Part shown: positions 10,154 through 20,798 of the stretch, piece after piece | Position numbering within the stretch: position 1 is the stretch's first letter | How the letters are laid out: the number at the start of each line of letters is the position of its first letter | Assembly: GCA_030280995.1 (NCBI GenBank) | Contig: JASXTE010000014.1 | Coordinates: 3,148,656 to 3,212,655, forward strand | Origin: Hemileia vastatrix | Taxonomy: Eukaryota; Basidiomycota; Pucciniomycetes; Pucciniales; Zaghouaniaceae | Direction of reading: 5' to 3' | Length of the DNA stretch: 64,000 nt | Notes under the pieces: model-generated | Database searches by the model: none | Seen by the model: the letters and a program-made list of their open reading frames with translations, nothing else | What the model was told of the DNA's origin: nothing | Translations under genes and position numbers: made by a program

Positions 10154-10403
10154 TGTTGCTTCACCCATTTTCCCCACCCGTTTCCCCCCATTCTTTATTT
10201 CAACTTTATGTTTCTCCCTCCCTCCAAACAAGTAAATAATTTTTTATTTCCCTTTTTTTTCTCTCCTTATAATTTAAATATTTTTCTTTTAATATTTTTT
10301 TATTAATTACTATTTATTGTAGGCACCACCAATAATCTCACCAAGCACCCCTCTGTCTGCTCCTCTCCTTATTGGCTGCCACATTCATTTGTCCTCAACC
10401 TCA
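10154..10403 (+). repeat. Inner part of left inverted repeat
   Basis: From GTTGCTTCACCC through CTCCCTCCCTCCAAACAAGTA, CACCACCAATAAT and CCCCTCTGTCTGCTCC to ATTCATTTGTCCT, this matches the reverse complement of about 15020-15250 with few differences. The right copy doubles as the 5' region of the accessory gene. Confidence 0.9.
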
Positions 10404-10722
10404 CCACCTCCCAAAAAAGGTGAGTTTTTTAAATTTTATTTTTCTTTCTTTTTTTCTCTCCTTTTTATATGTTTTTTACTGACTATATGTATTCACTCCC
10501 TAATATTTTGAATTTTATGTTAATCTTTCTACGTGCTCAAGTATTAACAGGTGAAAATGGTGATGGGGAGATCATAGAGGATTTTTTAAAATTAAATTAA
10601 GCCATAAGCTATTTAGAGCCTGTGGATGTGTAGCTTAGTGTGAGATATGACATTACAAACATTTATATATTTTTTATCTTTTTGGAAACTTAAAATTGTA
10701 TTTCCTTTTTTAATTTTTTATA

Positions 10723-11789
10723 GGCAGGTTATATGTCCACAACCTATTTTTGATATGGATACAACCTACAATACAACTTTTTTTTTGTTTGACACCAAAT
10801 AAAATCATGTACTTACTACTAATCACATATTATATTGTATGAAATAATACATACACTTGTTCAAACCCTGTGCAAGGTATCATTCTTCGTTCACTCTCTC
10901 TCTCACTCTTGCTCTTGCTCTAGTTTTAACTTTTTTTTTCTTAGACTGCTTGTTCCTTTTTGAGTATCTATATTTTACAAGCTAAAATGAATGTGTAGTT
11001 TTTGTTTATGCTTAGCTTATAATGTAATTTAGCTGATTAATTTTCTTTCTTTTAGCAAAAAAATCAATCTATTGTAATTAAATTGCAATGAGATTTTGCA
11101 GCAGCAGTATCAGCTGCACTTTCTACAGAAAACCATAATCTTTGCAAACCACATAAAACATTACTCCAAGCATTTTTAGAAGGATATAAAGTCCTAAAAT
11201 AGAAAGGTGGAATGGGGTAACCTTCCCGCAATATCCCCTGACAAAAGTGAGGAGATTGGCAGTCAAAAACTATTACCAGAAGGTTGGTACTTCCTGTAAA
11301 TGTGATTGGTACAAATGTAAATGAAAGCTTACAAATATACTCATCACCTTGGAGCACAACTAATGGGCACTCAAATGTATCAGCAGAAATATTACTGTAA
11401 AAGGGAGACTCAAACCAATTGTGTTCAGGTGCTGGAGTCTCAAAGCAGCTAATTTGTTGAAGAGACTGGCTCGGAATTTTGTCTCCAAACAACTGAGTGT
11501 AATCCTGAAATATTTTGGATAATTTTGTCAGGCAGAAAAAATTTTAGCAGCTTCTATTTCTTCATCTAAGGTAGGATAAATTGTGGGCTTGGGTATTGCC
11601 GCTAACATTGAGGAAGTCAAAGAGTGGCAATTTTTTTTCTCATAGAAGGGGTAAACAAGTGTATGTATTATTGCATACAATATAGTATGTGATTAGTAGT
11701 AAGTATATGATTTTATTTGGTGTCAAACAAAAAAATTGTATTGTAGGTTGTATCCGTATCAAAAATAGGTTGTGGACACATAACCTGCC
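10723..11789. mobile_element. Non-autonomous DNA transposon with about 145-bp inverted repeats and 8-bp target duplication
   Basis: Ends begin GGCAGGTTATATGTCCACAA. About 145 bases at each end are inverted copies with only a few differences (10723 to about 10868, and about 11645 to 11789). Exact 8-bp direct repeats TTTTTATA flank it (10715-10722 and 11790-11797). Eight-base duplications are typical of hAT elements and have also been described for Zisupton-type (KDZ) elements. The superfamily is open because no transposase is present. It carries one minus-strand reading frame. Confidence 0.9.
11064..11492 (-). CDS. Unrecognised reading frame inside the 8-bp-duplication element
   Basis: 142 residues of well-mixed composition, including DTFECPLVVLQGDEYICKL and CQGILREGYPIPPFYFRTL, ending AKSHCNLITID. 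An in-frame extension upstream is broken by a stop near 11540, so the true start is uncertain. I recognise no domain. The near-symmetric position between the inverted repeats and the absence of transposase motifs suggest a captured gene piece or an accessory gene of the parental transposon. Confidence 0.4.
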   Translation of the reverse strand: MFGDKIPSQSLQQISCFETPAPEHNWFESPFYSNISADTFECPLVVLQGDEYICKLSFTFVPITFTGSTNLLVIVFDCQSPHFCQGILREGYPIPPFYFRTLYPSKNAWSNVLCGLQRLWFSVESAADTAAAKSHCNLITID

Positions 11790-11918
11790 TTTTTATATCC
11801 TTAATATCTTCATATCATTCAATCTCCAAACACTTCCTCTTGTTTACTTATTTACTCTCATTTTTATTTACCCTATTTTCTTTGAATATTATGGTTTATT
11901 TGAAATACAACCTTCACT

Positions 11919-13310
11919 TTAGAGTAGATGTGGTGATGAATGCTTTGGATGGCAAAAGTCTTGTTGAAATAAATGAAAAATATGGATCTCAAATTCATTG
12001 TAATTCTCTTTCTTGCTGGTTAACTTTGTGAGAATATGCAGCACTTATTTCATGATCCTCTATCTTCTAATTTAGTGTTCTCATGTCCAATGTGTCATTT
12101 ATAAATTATTTGATACTCTATATCATCAAATTATTATATTTTCTAGTTTTTAGCCATGTGTATGCAATTCAACCTTAAATCCATACTGTCTTTGAGAAAA
12201 TCTACTTATATGGAGCTGATGGTACGTTTCATTTTCTCCATCTCTGTTGTCATTGCTCAAAGACATTTTATTACCTTTATATGGTAAGCGTTATTATTAT
12301 TTGTGTTTTCTTTTTATTATTTATCTGTTTTGTTTTACTCATTCTTGTGATCCTAGTCTCTTGTTACAAACCCAGATATGTACATGAAACAGTGATGCCC
12401 TTTTGCTTTAGATGACAAACAGTGTGAATTCATCTTGGAAACTATAAAAATTAATCCTACAGTTTTTCAACTGGAGCTTCAAAATGATATATTGGAAACT
12501 CATGCTATTAGAGACTCTCAGTCAACAATTCAACAAGAACTGATTTTACACTTAAAATTGACTAAAAAAAACTTTCCAAAAAGTACACCCAAATCAAGAT
12601 AAATATCCAAGAATTAGATATATCACATTGGTTGCTGATTTTGACCCTAAATGTTTAGTTTTTACAGGTAAGAATTGTAATTTTAACTATTATTTTTTCT
12701 TCTCCTCATTGAGTATTTTTCCCTAAAGATGAGTGTGGGATTTGCTCAGAGGGGGTTGTTTGCACAACAGCCTGGGAAACTTTGGGCTAACACACACCAC
12801 AAATTCCACAGGCAAGAGCATCACACCAATTTAATATCATACCTGCAGCTTCTTTGTCAGGTTTAGTGGCAACAGCTATACTAGAACTAATGGTTTTTCA
12901 CACACATTTTGGATATTATTTGAAAAATATTTTGGTAAGTATGTTATAAATTTTTCAATTCAAATATATTTTAAAAACTAACTCTTTACAAGCTCCCCAT
13001 GGTGAATCCATATCCTGCACCCAACAGTGTGTTGATTATGGATAATGCAGCATTTCACCATGGTGGTAGCATTGCTGAAATTGTAGAGGTAAGGGGATGT
13101 GAACTACTTTATCTTCCAGATTAATCTCCTGATTTTAATCCTATAGAAAAAGGCTTGAGTGTTTTAAAAAGTGTACTCTGTTTTGATGGTAATCTAACAG
13201 GTGGACGTGAGGATGAGGCTATCATTGATCAATTTTTTCATCTAGTATTTACTTCTTCATTGATGAATAAGCTATTCAGAGCTAGCGGTTACATCAATCC
13301 GACATACTAG
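11919..13310 (+). pseudogene. DD34E (DDE_3, Tc1/IS630-like) transposase
   Basis: The exons run about 11919-12030 (helix-turn-helix-like ALDGKSLVEINEKYGSQI), 12412-12667, 12729-12934 and 12993-13310. Introns at 12668-12728 and 12935-12992 have GT-AG ends. Catalytic residues are readable: Asp in VF(T)DE, split by the first of these introns; Asp in LIMDNAAFHH (13041-13043); and Glu in DFNPIE (13146-13148). Thirty-four residues separate the last two, the DD34E signature. A stop interrupts the conserved LPD-SPDFNPIE motif and other frame breaks are present, so the gene is dead. It lies centrally between the long inverted repeats. Confidence 0.85.
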
Positions 13311-13615
13311 TTAGAGTAAATAGTTAAATTATGGTTAAAATATTTCAAGATAATAAAATAAAAAATATTTTTTGGACATGCATCATTCATTTTAATTTTA
13401 ATAAAAAATATATTTTATTTAAGTGATATATTGGTAATATATATATATATATATATTGGATGTGCATCATTTATTTTAATTTTAATCAAAAAATATATTT
13501 TATTTAAGCAATATATTGGTAAAAAAACAAAAGCAGCATAAAAATTTTTAAATTTTATTTTATTTTAATCAAAAAATATGTTTATTTAAAAAAATTTATC
13601 TTTAAGAAATTAAGT

Positions 13616-14985
13616 CTAATTTCTCTTCCTTTGCAACTGTAATGGATAAGTTTTTAAAGCCCTTACACAAGCTAGGGCATATGCTTTGGGGATTCAAACT
13701 TGCATCAGGTATTCAGAAGTGAAATCCTGAAATAAAGACCAGTGAGTTATACACAATTCAGAAAAACCTTCCTGCAAATCTGAATCATTTATTTTGACTC
13801 GTGCATGAAATAGAAAATCCTCCATAGTTAAATCATCTTTTGAGGCTTAATTATCAGGCAAGTCAATAGCATGCAGTGGGGATCTACTGGAAGGTGAAAA
13901 TGTGGGAGCTGCAGGAAGTAAAGGTTTGGAATTATTTGTATTTGCACAAGACTTTATTGGATTCCACTGAAAAAGAGGCATTTTTTGGGGAAGGAGATAT
14001 GTTACTTCTTTGGGATTTGTAACCTGAGATAAAAATAATAAGCAAAGATACATCTGAAAACAGAAAAAAAACTCACCATTTCACAAGCCCCATTCTGAGC
14101 CATAGGAAATGTCAGCTCAAAGTACTCTTGAGGATTTTCCAGATAAATGCAGAAGTGTGCCTGTTTCTGATGGGTAATTTCAGGACATGGATAGTGACAA
14201 TCCAGAAGTAATTGGGACTTCTCTGTATGCGCAGCTTTACCATGAAAAAACTCAGCCACATTCAATTCTAGATTCTCTTCAGATGACAAAATCTCCAGGT
14301 CCAAGTAGACTGACTCTCTCTGTTAAAATAAGAATAATAAAATAAAACAATAAAAAAAAATATAATATAATAAGTTAATTAAAACTTACCAGCTGAGAAG
14401 GTTGGGGGTCAATTTTCTCCATGCACAAGTAGATTTGGCGATTGTGAAAGTTTACTTCAGCAGCCTCCAAAAATTGGATGAAAAGTGCCTTTGATTCAAG
14501 CATTTTTTTATTTGCTGAGAATTCAGAAACATGTGGTAGAACCCCATACCAGTAAACTGTACCTTTAGTGAGCTCCTTTTCAACATAGTTTCCAATTTTT
14601 GGCAGCTCACACGCATATATTACCTCAACCGCATAATTTTTGAAGTCATCAAGATTATGATTTGAAACGTCCCAAGGGAATTTCAACTTGTCCAGCTGAG
14701 AGACAAACTTTCTGAATTTAGTCAAAAAGTCACTGTTTTTCTCCCTATTTCGTGTGTTTTCCTTTCCTTTTCTCTTCTTTTATTTGTTATTTTTTATCTT
14801 TATTTGGTAAAAAAAATACAAACTTGAGATTAATCATGATTGAAGGTTGTGCTGGCTGAGTGATGATAATCTCATCATCATTGTGGTCATAGAACAGTGG
14901 TGGAGAGAGGGACAGATTCAAGATCAAATATAGATTGGGAATGAGGTTGAAAAAAAGGAAGAAAAGAATATTAAACAAAAATAAA
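13616..14985 (-). CDS. Accessory gene of the DD34E element, C-terminal SAM-like helical domain
   Basis: Multi-exon minus-strand gene: an exon around 14790-14985 (acidic, IIITQPAQPSIMINLK), about 14390-14740 (KLKFPWDVSNHNLDDFKNYAVEV, VYWYGVLPHVSEFS), about 14080-14320 (LDLEILSSEENLELNVAEFF), and 13616-14030 (Pro/Ser-rich linker). The last exon ends in a helical segment EGFSELCITHWSLFQDFTSEYL, reminiscent of a SAM domain. One stop (TGA, possibly from CGA) interrupts that last segment. The right inverted repeat forms its leader, with a possible first donor at about 15012. Function unknown; the SAM likeness is my reading of the helix pattern. Confidence 0.55.
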
Positions 14986-15019
14986 AAATAAAATAAAATA
15001 AACCCACCTGTAGGACAAA

Positions 15020-15374
15020 TGAATCTGGAAATGGAGAAGGCAAGGAGCAGACAGAGGGGCGCTTGGTGATATTATTGGTGGTGCATATAATAAATAGTAA
15101 TTAATAAAAAAAATTAAAAGAAAAATATTTAAATTATAAGGAGAAAAAAAAAGGAAATAAAAAATTACTTACTTGTTTGGAGGGAGGGAGAAACATGAAG
15201 TTGAAATAGAGAATTAGGGGGGGAAATGGGTGAGGCAACACGCCACCACACCCACCTAGCTCAAGAGGTGAGAAATTATAATTTTGCTTAGAAAATATCT
15301 ATGCAAGTGAGAAAGAATCTTACTTAGCAAATATCTATGCAAGCAAGAAAGAATCTCACTTAGCAAAGATATAT
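15020..15374 (-). repeat. Right terminal inverted repeat of the DD34E element
   Basis: Reverse complement of the two left-arm parts joined without the solo LTR. It includes three 36-bp subterminal units (about 15268-15374), versus two on the left. Similarity to the left arm ends near TAGCAAAGATATAT at 15361-15374. Confidence 0.85.
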
Positions 15375-15608
15375 GCAAGCAAGATAATGTGACCAGAGCA
15401 AGTTCCAACTAGATTCTCATCTAGTGACACTTTTGACAATCTGGAAACAGCCGGGTGACATTCTAGTGAGGTGGAAAAAATTTGAAAAATTCTGGATAAG
15501 TTGACTGAAAATTTTGACAGCTGCAACAACCTTTTTCGATGTAGCTGTAGATATTAAGTTTGAATCAAGATAGATAGGAAAAAACTGCAATGTGATTTAA
15601 TAAAAAAA

Positions 15609-15992
15609 CTAGGATAAAAAAAGTGCTTTGCTTTCTTTTTTGTGAAATGGTTTGTTTAGGGGTTTGGTCATGATATCCGCCTTTTGAGATACTGTTGGAA
15701 CTCATTCTAGAATTGTTTCCCTCTTGTGGAGTTTTTCATTGATGAAATAAAATTCATGGTCACTGTGTTGTGTCCTCTTGTTTGACACTTTATCTGTTGA
15801 AACCTTTATGGATGCTTGATTATCACATCTGATTATCAATAGTTTGTCATAGTTGATGAGATTTCTTAGCAAAATTTGTATCCATGGTCCTATTTGTGTA
15901 GCAGAACACAATGCCATATATTCAACATGGCATGTTGGTGTGGAAACCAAAGGCATCCTTTTTGACTTCCAGAAGATAAGCACATTCACCAT
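15609..15992 (-). pseudogene. Ty1/copia RNase H, C-terminal fragment
   Basis: Reads SKRMPLVSTPTCHVEYMALC, then RNLINYDKLLIIRCDNQASI, then QHSDHEFYFINEKLH and, after one TGA at 15702-15704, VPTVSQKADIMTKPLNKPF. This is the end of copia RNase H. The TGA replaces the usual Trp codon, a G-to-A change. The fragment begins abruptly next to a palindromic repeat at 16010, so upstream copia sequence has been removed. AT-rich DNA at 15375-15608 may be residual 3' LTR, with no clear ends. Confidence 0.85.
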
Positions 15993-16009
15993 GGGAAATC
16001 TAGGGGTTA

Positions 16010-16021
16010 ATTGCTAGCAAT
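16010..16021. repeat. Dispersed palindrome ATTGCTAGCAAT, copy 1
   Basis: A perfect 12-base palindrome inside a roughly 50-base block (CACCATGGGAAATC, AGGGGTTA, CCCCTCTCC). The block reappears at 42925-42975 with a changed but still perfect palindrome. It adjoins the truncated copia RNase H. Confidence 0.6.
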
Positions 16022-16029
16022 CCCCTCTC

Positions 16030-17642
16030 CTGAAATTTAGAGTGTCCCTTAATTATGCCAGGTTTATGAATACTTTATAAAAATAAGTAAATTAGAGTTA
16101 GATTTACATTTATTCTCAGATTGGTCCAAAAATGAACCTCAATTGATCTCAAGTTATGCATAAGTTGATCAACTATAACCATGATTTTATCCTTCATTGA
16201 GCACACATTGAGCACACATTGATCCAACATAAGCTTTTGAATATACAATATTATTATTAATTTGGAGAATGAAAATTATTCCTTAACATACCTAATCATT
16301 ACTTTTCATTCAAAAGATAAACCATAAAATTATGAAAGAAAATTTAATTTACAATAATAATATCTTTTACTACATAATTGTAACAATAGATAAATTCAGC
16401 AAATTTTTTGATCACAAGTATTAATAACTATAGGGATTGAAATAACTAATGCCATTCCTATTTTCTAATTTTAAAAAGATTGTAGTCACTTCTCACTTCT
16501 AATCTATTAAGTCTTTTCAAAACTAAATTTTGTATAATTCTTTAAATTTTACCTAAAATATAAGACCTACAGGCTATTGAAAATAAAATCTTCAGTGACT
16601 CAACTAAAAGAAATATTTATATTTAAATAAAAATACAAATAGTACTTAAAGTGTATAACTTGAATGGTTGTTATGGAAATTAATATGCAAATTTTCCTAT
16701 TTATATATTTAATGCTAATATAAATCACTTTCCCAAGTTTTGGTATGAGTGCATGTGAAATAGTAACTGCATTTAAAAGTGGAAACCAATATAATGACAA
16801 AAATATATACAAAATTCATTTCAATTTAATATTTATCTGTAAATAATTCTGAAAGTAATATTTTATTCATCTTCTTAAGGATCTCTTCCTCCTCCTCTAC
16901 CCATCTAATCTTTAATAGGAGGTCTCAAACTTGAACAAATATGCCTGGTGGATTTCATTTAAAAACCACCACATAAACACGCCATGAAACATGGCTGATT
17001 TGGTACATGAGATCTTAAACATGGGGTCAAATATGTCCTACTTTAGTGAAAGTTTTCCAACCACAGCACAGCCAACCAATCTAAAGATCCTCCCAATTCA
17101 ACACACATCACATCTTTCCCCTCCCACTTTTTTGATACAAATTTTTACACATGGTGCCCCAGTAAATTTTGAGCTTTTCATTACTTTCTTTATCAACAAT
17201 TCCTGAACAAATTTATATCCTCAAAACTTAGTCATCATGCCAAGAACACTACAAAATTGTCAACACAACCCTTTTAAATCCTTTTTTCATGCTCTCAAAA
17301 TTATCAAGTTGCATATACTTTCCACTTGGGTTTGTTTTATTTTTGCATATTGACTTTTATTTTGAATTTTCACTAAAAGCATAATTTTTCCCTTCCTGAT
17401 TCATTTTAATTAATCATCTCAACATGAAGTTGGATATTTCAGAAATTGCATAATTTTTCATTCTTTCTGTTTTTCAATGATCCCTCATATCCTTTTATTC
17501 ATCTTCTCTCACTTCCTTAACTCTTCTTCTATTTCTTCTTTCCATCACTTCGTGAACTTCTATCTGGTCCTTTAACATCTTTGAAGACATCTCATCAGGT
17601 AAGTCATCCTCCCACCATCTTTTTTTTAATTTTAACTGATGT
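16030..17642. other. AT-rich intergenic stretch, no gene seen
   Basis: Only short, unconvincing open frames. Contains a small direct repeat TTGAGCACACA near 16195-16215 and pyrimidine-rich DNA near 17450-17640. Confidence 0.5.
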
Positions 17643-17792
17643 TCTTTTTCTTTTCTTTTTCTTTTTCTTTTTCTTTTTCTTTTTCCTTTTCTTTTTCTTT
17701 TTCTTTTTCTTTTTCTTTTTCTTTTTCTTTTTCTTTTTTTTTCTTTTTCTTTTTCTTTTTCTTTTTCTTTTTCTTTTTCTTTTTCTTTTTCT
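17643..17792. repeat. (CTTTTT)n microsatellite
   Basis: About 150 bases of almost uninterrupted CTTTTT units: a pure polypyrimidine strand followed by a short GTTTTT run. It creates a long Phe/Leu-only reading frame that is not a gene. Confidence 0.95.
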
Positions 17793-19339
17793 GAATTTGT
17801 TTTTGTTTTTGTTTTTGTTATTGTTTATATTTCTTTTTTTGTTTTCTCAAATCACATTTCCACTTTTAAGAAGGTTCTACGGAGGCCTAGCTCTCATATC
17901 CTCCAAGCAACATCTGATTTGGCTCACTGGTTGTTGAGATATTTATCATCCACTTGGCTCAAACTTCCATCAAATTTATTTCAATCTTCTCAAGTAGGTC
18001 TTACTCTGGAACAAAAATAATACTTTTAAAAATCATAGGTAGCTAAAGTAGATTTTTTTAGACCATTGATAATAACTGGCTTTAATTTTTATAACCCTTT
18101 TTGATTATCTTTTAAGTCAAAAATAAAAAGTCAGAAATAGGGTTAAGGCTTTTTAAATGACAAATCCTTTTGTTGGAAGTATCTCCAGAATCATGGATTT
18201 TATTTCCAGCAAATGGTGTTGAATTTGGTCCAGTGGTTGCTGAGATAAATGCTTCCAAAGTTGAATCTTTTTTATGGACTAATTTACATTTTTTAAGTTC
18301 AATGTTGCATAATATGCATATAGGGCTTATGCAATCTATTTCAAATAATAATTTAGGCTTTTGGCCCGGATTTGATCAGCTAAATATCAGTTTTCGATGA
18401 GTCCTTCCTATTTTGTAAATTTTTTATGAGGATGAATATTAACATTTGCTGAATTTTAGCTCATTAAAATCTCACATTATTTTGATAACAGGTTCTCTAT
18501 AGGCATGAATTTAGTTTCAAGTAAGCATAATCAATTTTGGATAAGAAATTTCTGAGATATCTACTTTTAAAGTTGAGTATTTTTATGTAAACTAATTTAT
18601 ATTTTTGCATTTTGATATTCCATAATATGCATGATATTTCTGATACTTTTCATTGTACCACTCTCAAGGTATGTCAGTTCCTCAACTGTTTTTTATCATT
18701 TGTTTCCTCAATTTTTCTTCTTTATAAATCATTTTTTTCCCTGTTTGTTGATGTTTTGTATTTTTTTCAGGAGATGGTATCATCAAATCTATTTGGAACT
18801 CTTCTCAGCATAATCATCAATCAAAAATCCAAGAGATAATCATCAAACAACCAAGGAAACTCCTGGTTTGATATCTTGTAAAAAGTGTTCTCATTTTTTT
18901 GGAATTTTGTGAAACACTTACTCATTTTGGTTTTTCATTCCAGATCAACCAAAATCTGATAAACCAGGTAAGTAAAGAAAGGGGGAAGGGCCCTATTTAT
19001 AGTAAATCTTTAGGGAGGGGTTCAAAATATGGTAATTATAAGATTTTCCATTTTTTATTTTTATTTCATAAATTTTTAAATTATGAATTATTAAATATAA
19101 TCAATCAAATAAAAATTTTGGGCAATTGAGCCTTGCTGCCGTATAAATTTGTTCATTTAATTATTTATTTGTATTGAATGGATGAATTGTCAATACATTG
19201 CTTGTCATATGATTTATTTGGCTTTGGTCACATCTAAAATCATTGGCAGGTGGAATTGTGAATCCCATAACTTTTACTTGGCTGAATATATTTTTTATTG
19301 ATTTATTTAAGAATTTATGAAATTAAAATGAGAAATTAG
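17793..19339. other. Non-coding stretch with degenerate 0.31 kb direct repeat
   Basis: The block at about 18235-18330 recurs at about 18547-18640 (shared AAAGTTGA, ACTAATTTA, CATAATATGCAT), roughly 312 bases apart; a weaker third match lies near 17925. Several CAGGTAAGT-like and TTTTTCAG-like sites occur on the plus strand, but I find no convincing exons. Confidence 0.35.
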
Positions 19340-19575
19340 TAATCTTTACCCCCTCCCACAGTAGATTACAGGGGGAGGTATTGTGATTTTTTTTCTTACA
19401 TAAATATTTTTTTGACATGAAAAAAATGACAATCTCCACCCCCTCCCACAGTAAAATTAAGGATGAGGTATTACGATTTTTTTTCAGACATAAAGAGTTT
19501 TTTTGACATGAAAAAAATGGCAACCACCACCCCCTAATATAGTGAAATGCTGGGGAGGGTATCGCCAAATTTCTA
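19340..19575. repeat. Three tandem 90-bp units with GC-rich quasi-palindromes
   Basis: ACCCCCTCCCACAGTA recurs at about 19348 and 19438, with a diverged third copy at 19528, a 90-bp period. T-rich and TTTGACATGAAAAAAATG spacers separate them. Each unit pairs a C-rich block with a G-rich block 25-30 bases later. The third unit, read on the minus strand, matches the repeat in the Harbinger element at 5.8-5.96 kb (TTGGC-ATACCCTCCCC). Confidence 0.8.
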
Positions 19576-20798
19576 GATTTAGAAAAATAAAATTTGTTAA
19601 TTTATGTATCTTGTGCATAAGGGTTGGTTAATGAAGCTGTTGAAAAACCATATTTACCCAAAATATTAATAGAAATCCAGAATTAATTTTAGTCATGTAG
19701 ATATGGAGAAAAACATTACTTATAATTTAAATACAAAACATTTAATCAACTGGAATCCTAAAAAATAGCAAGGAGTAGAAGCATGAAATGTATATAAGAG
19801 AGATTCAAAGCATTTTTTTACAATCAAAATATTTATTTCCATCTCTGATCTGGAAGAGGTTTTCAAGATGGGTAAATGTGCCACCATTTCAATTTGAGCT
19901 AAAATGACAAAGTGCAACATGGATTTGAATAGGAGGATCTCTTTATGGACAACAAGAATAATTTCTGAAAATTGAGTGATCTTTTATCAGTTCAAGTAAC
20001 TGAGAAATCCAGGCAAGGTTGTGCAAAATATCTGTTTAAAGCTAATTTCAGGAATTCTTTAAAGAACCTCAAGGTTAAATTGTGGTTGGTGTTGGATGGA
20101 AAGTGTTCTGGAATAAAAGTAGTGATTATTCAGCATGTCACACATGTAAGCCAAGTTAATTTCAGCATTGGAGTTTGTATCTGAGTTAACCAATAGATCC
20201 AGGGCTAGAGTGGTAGCAGTTATTTCTAGTTTAAAATGGACTGAAAGAGGAATTTTAGTGAATGGTGATGAAGAATAAGGGTGAGTGTATGATGAAGTGG
20301 CTGCTTAAGTGATGGGTAGTCACGTTTTTCACATGTTGAATAATAAGCCCTTAAACATTAGGTGAAAAAGAATCTAAGGCGATGGCTTGTCTGTACCTAG
20401 TGCTGACTAATCAAGATGAGGGAGAGAAGTGTTTTGATGGCTTTTTCTTCTCAAAAGAAGGTGTGTTTGAGGTCAAACACATCATAAAAATACACCTATC
20501 TAGGGAAGGTTTATTTCATTTTCTGATGGGGTGTTTGGTAATTTTTTTATGGTGTGTTTATGTGGAATATTTGATCAATTTTGAGACCCCCTAATTTACT
20601 CCATCCCATCTCATTTTCATAGAAAATTTCTATTGTTTTAGAACTCTCCTTATCAGCAATGGCCCATTTTATTTTTAAGCTATTAACCCCTTCATCAATC
20701 CTCTAACACTCATAATTCATAATGTATCAAAGAATATGCATTTTATCTTTCCTCTAAACTTTTTTACATGATTTCAAATTTCAGATAAAAGTACGAGA
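19576..20798. other. Intergenic stretch, no gene recognised
   Basis: Plus-strand open frames at 19972-20184 and 20382-20594 have plausible composition but no recognisable motif and no supporting splice pattern. I do not call them. Confidence 0.4.

Larger units (their letters stand above)
8876..15374. mobile_element. DD34E (Tc1/IS630-like) DNA transposon with long terminal inverted repeats, nested
   Basis: The left arm (8876-8978 plus 10154 to about 10403) and the right arm (about 15020-15374) are inverted copies at roughly 90 percent by eye. Between them lie a DD34E transposase pseudogene on plus and an accessory gene on minus. Removing the solo LTR at 8979-10158 makes the left arm continuous, and the element would then be about 5.3 kb. 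A 1.07 kb element at 10723-11789 is a further insertion. The extreme ends and target duplication are not resolved. The arms include 36-bp subterminal repeats. Confidence 0.75.

Noticed and set aside
16000..16030. Palindrome block as a Helitron 3' end hairpin
   Set aside because: No CTRR terminus or Rep/helicase gene nearby, and the palindrome lacks a loop.
17581..17937. Long plus-strand reading frame of Phe and Leu
   Set aside because: It is the translation of the CTTTTT microsatellite and has no protein-like composition.
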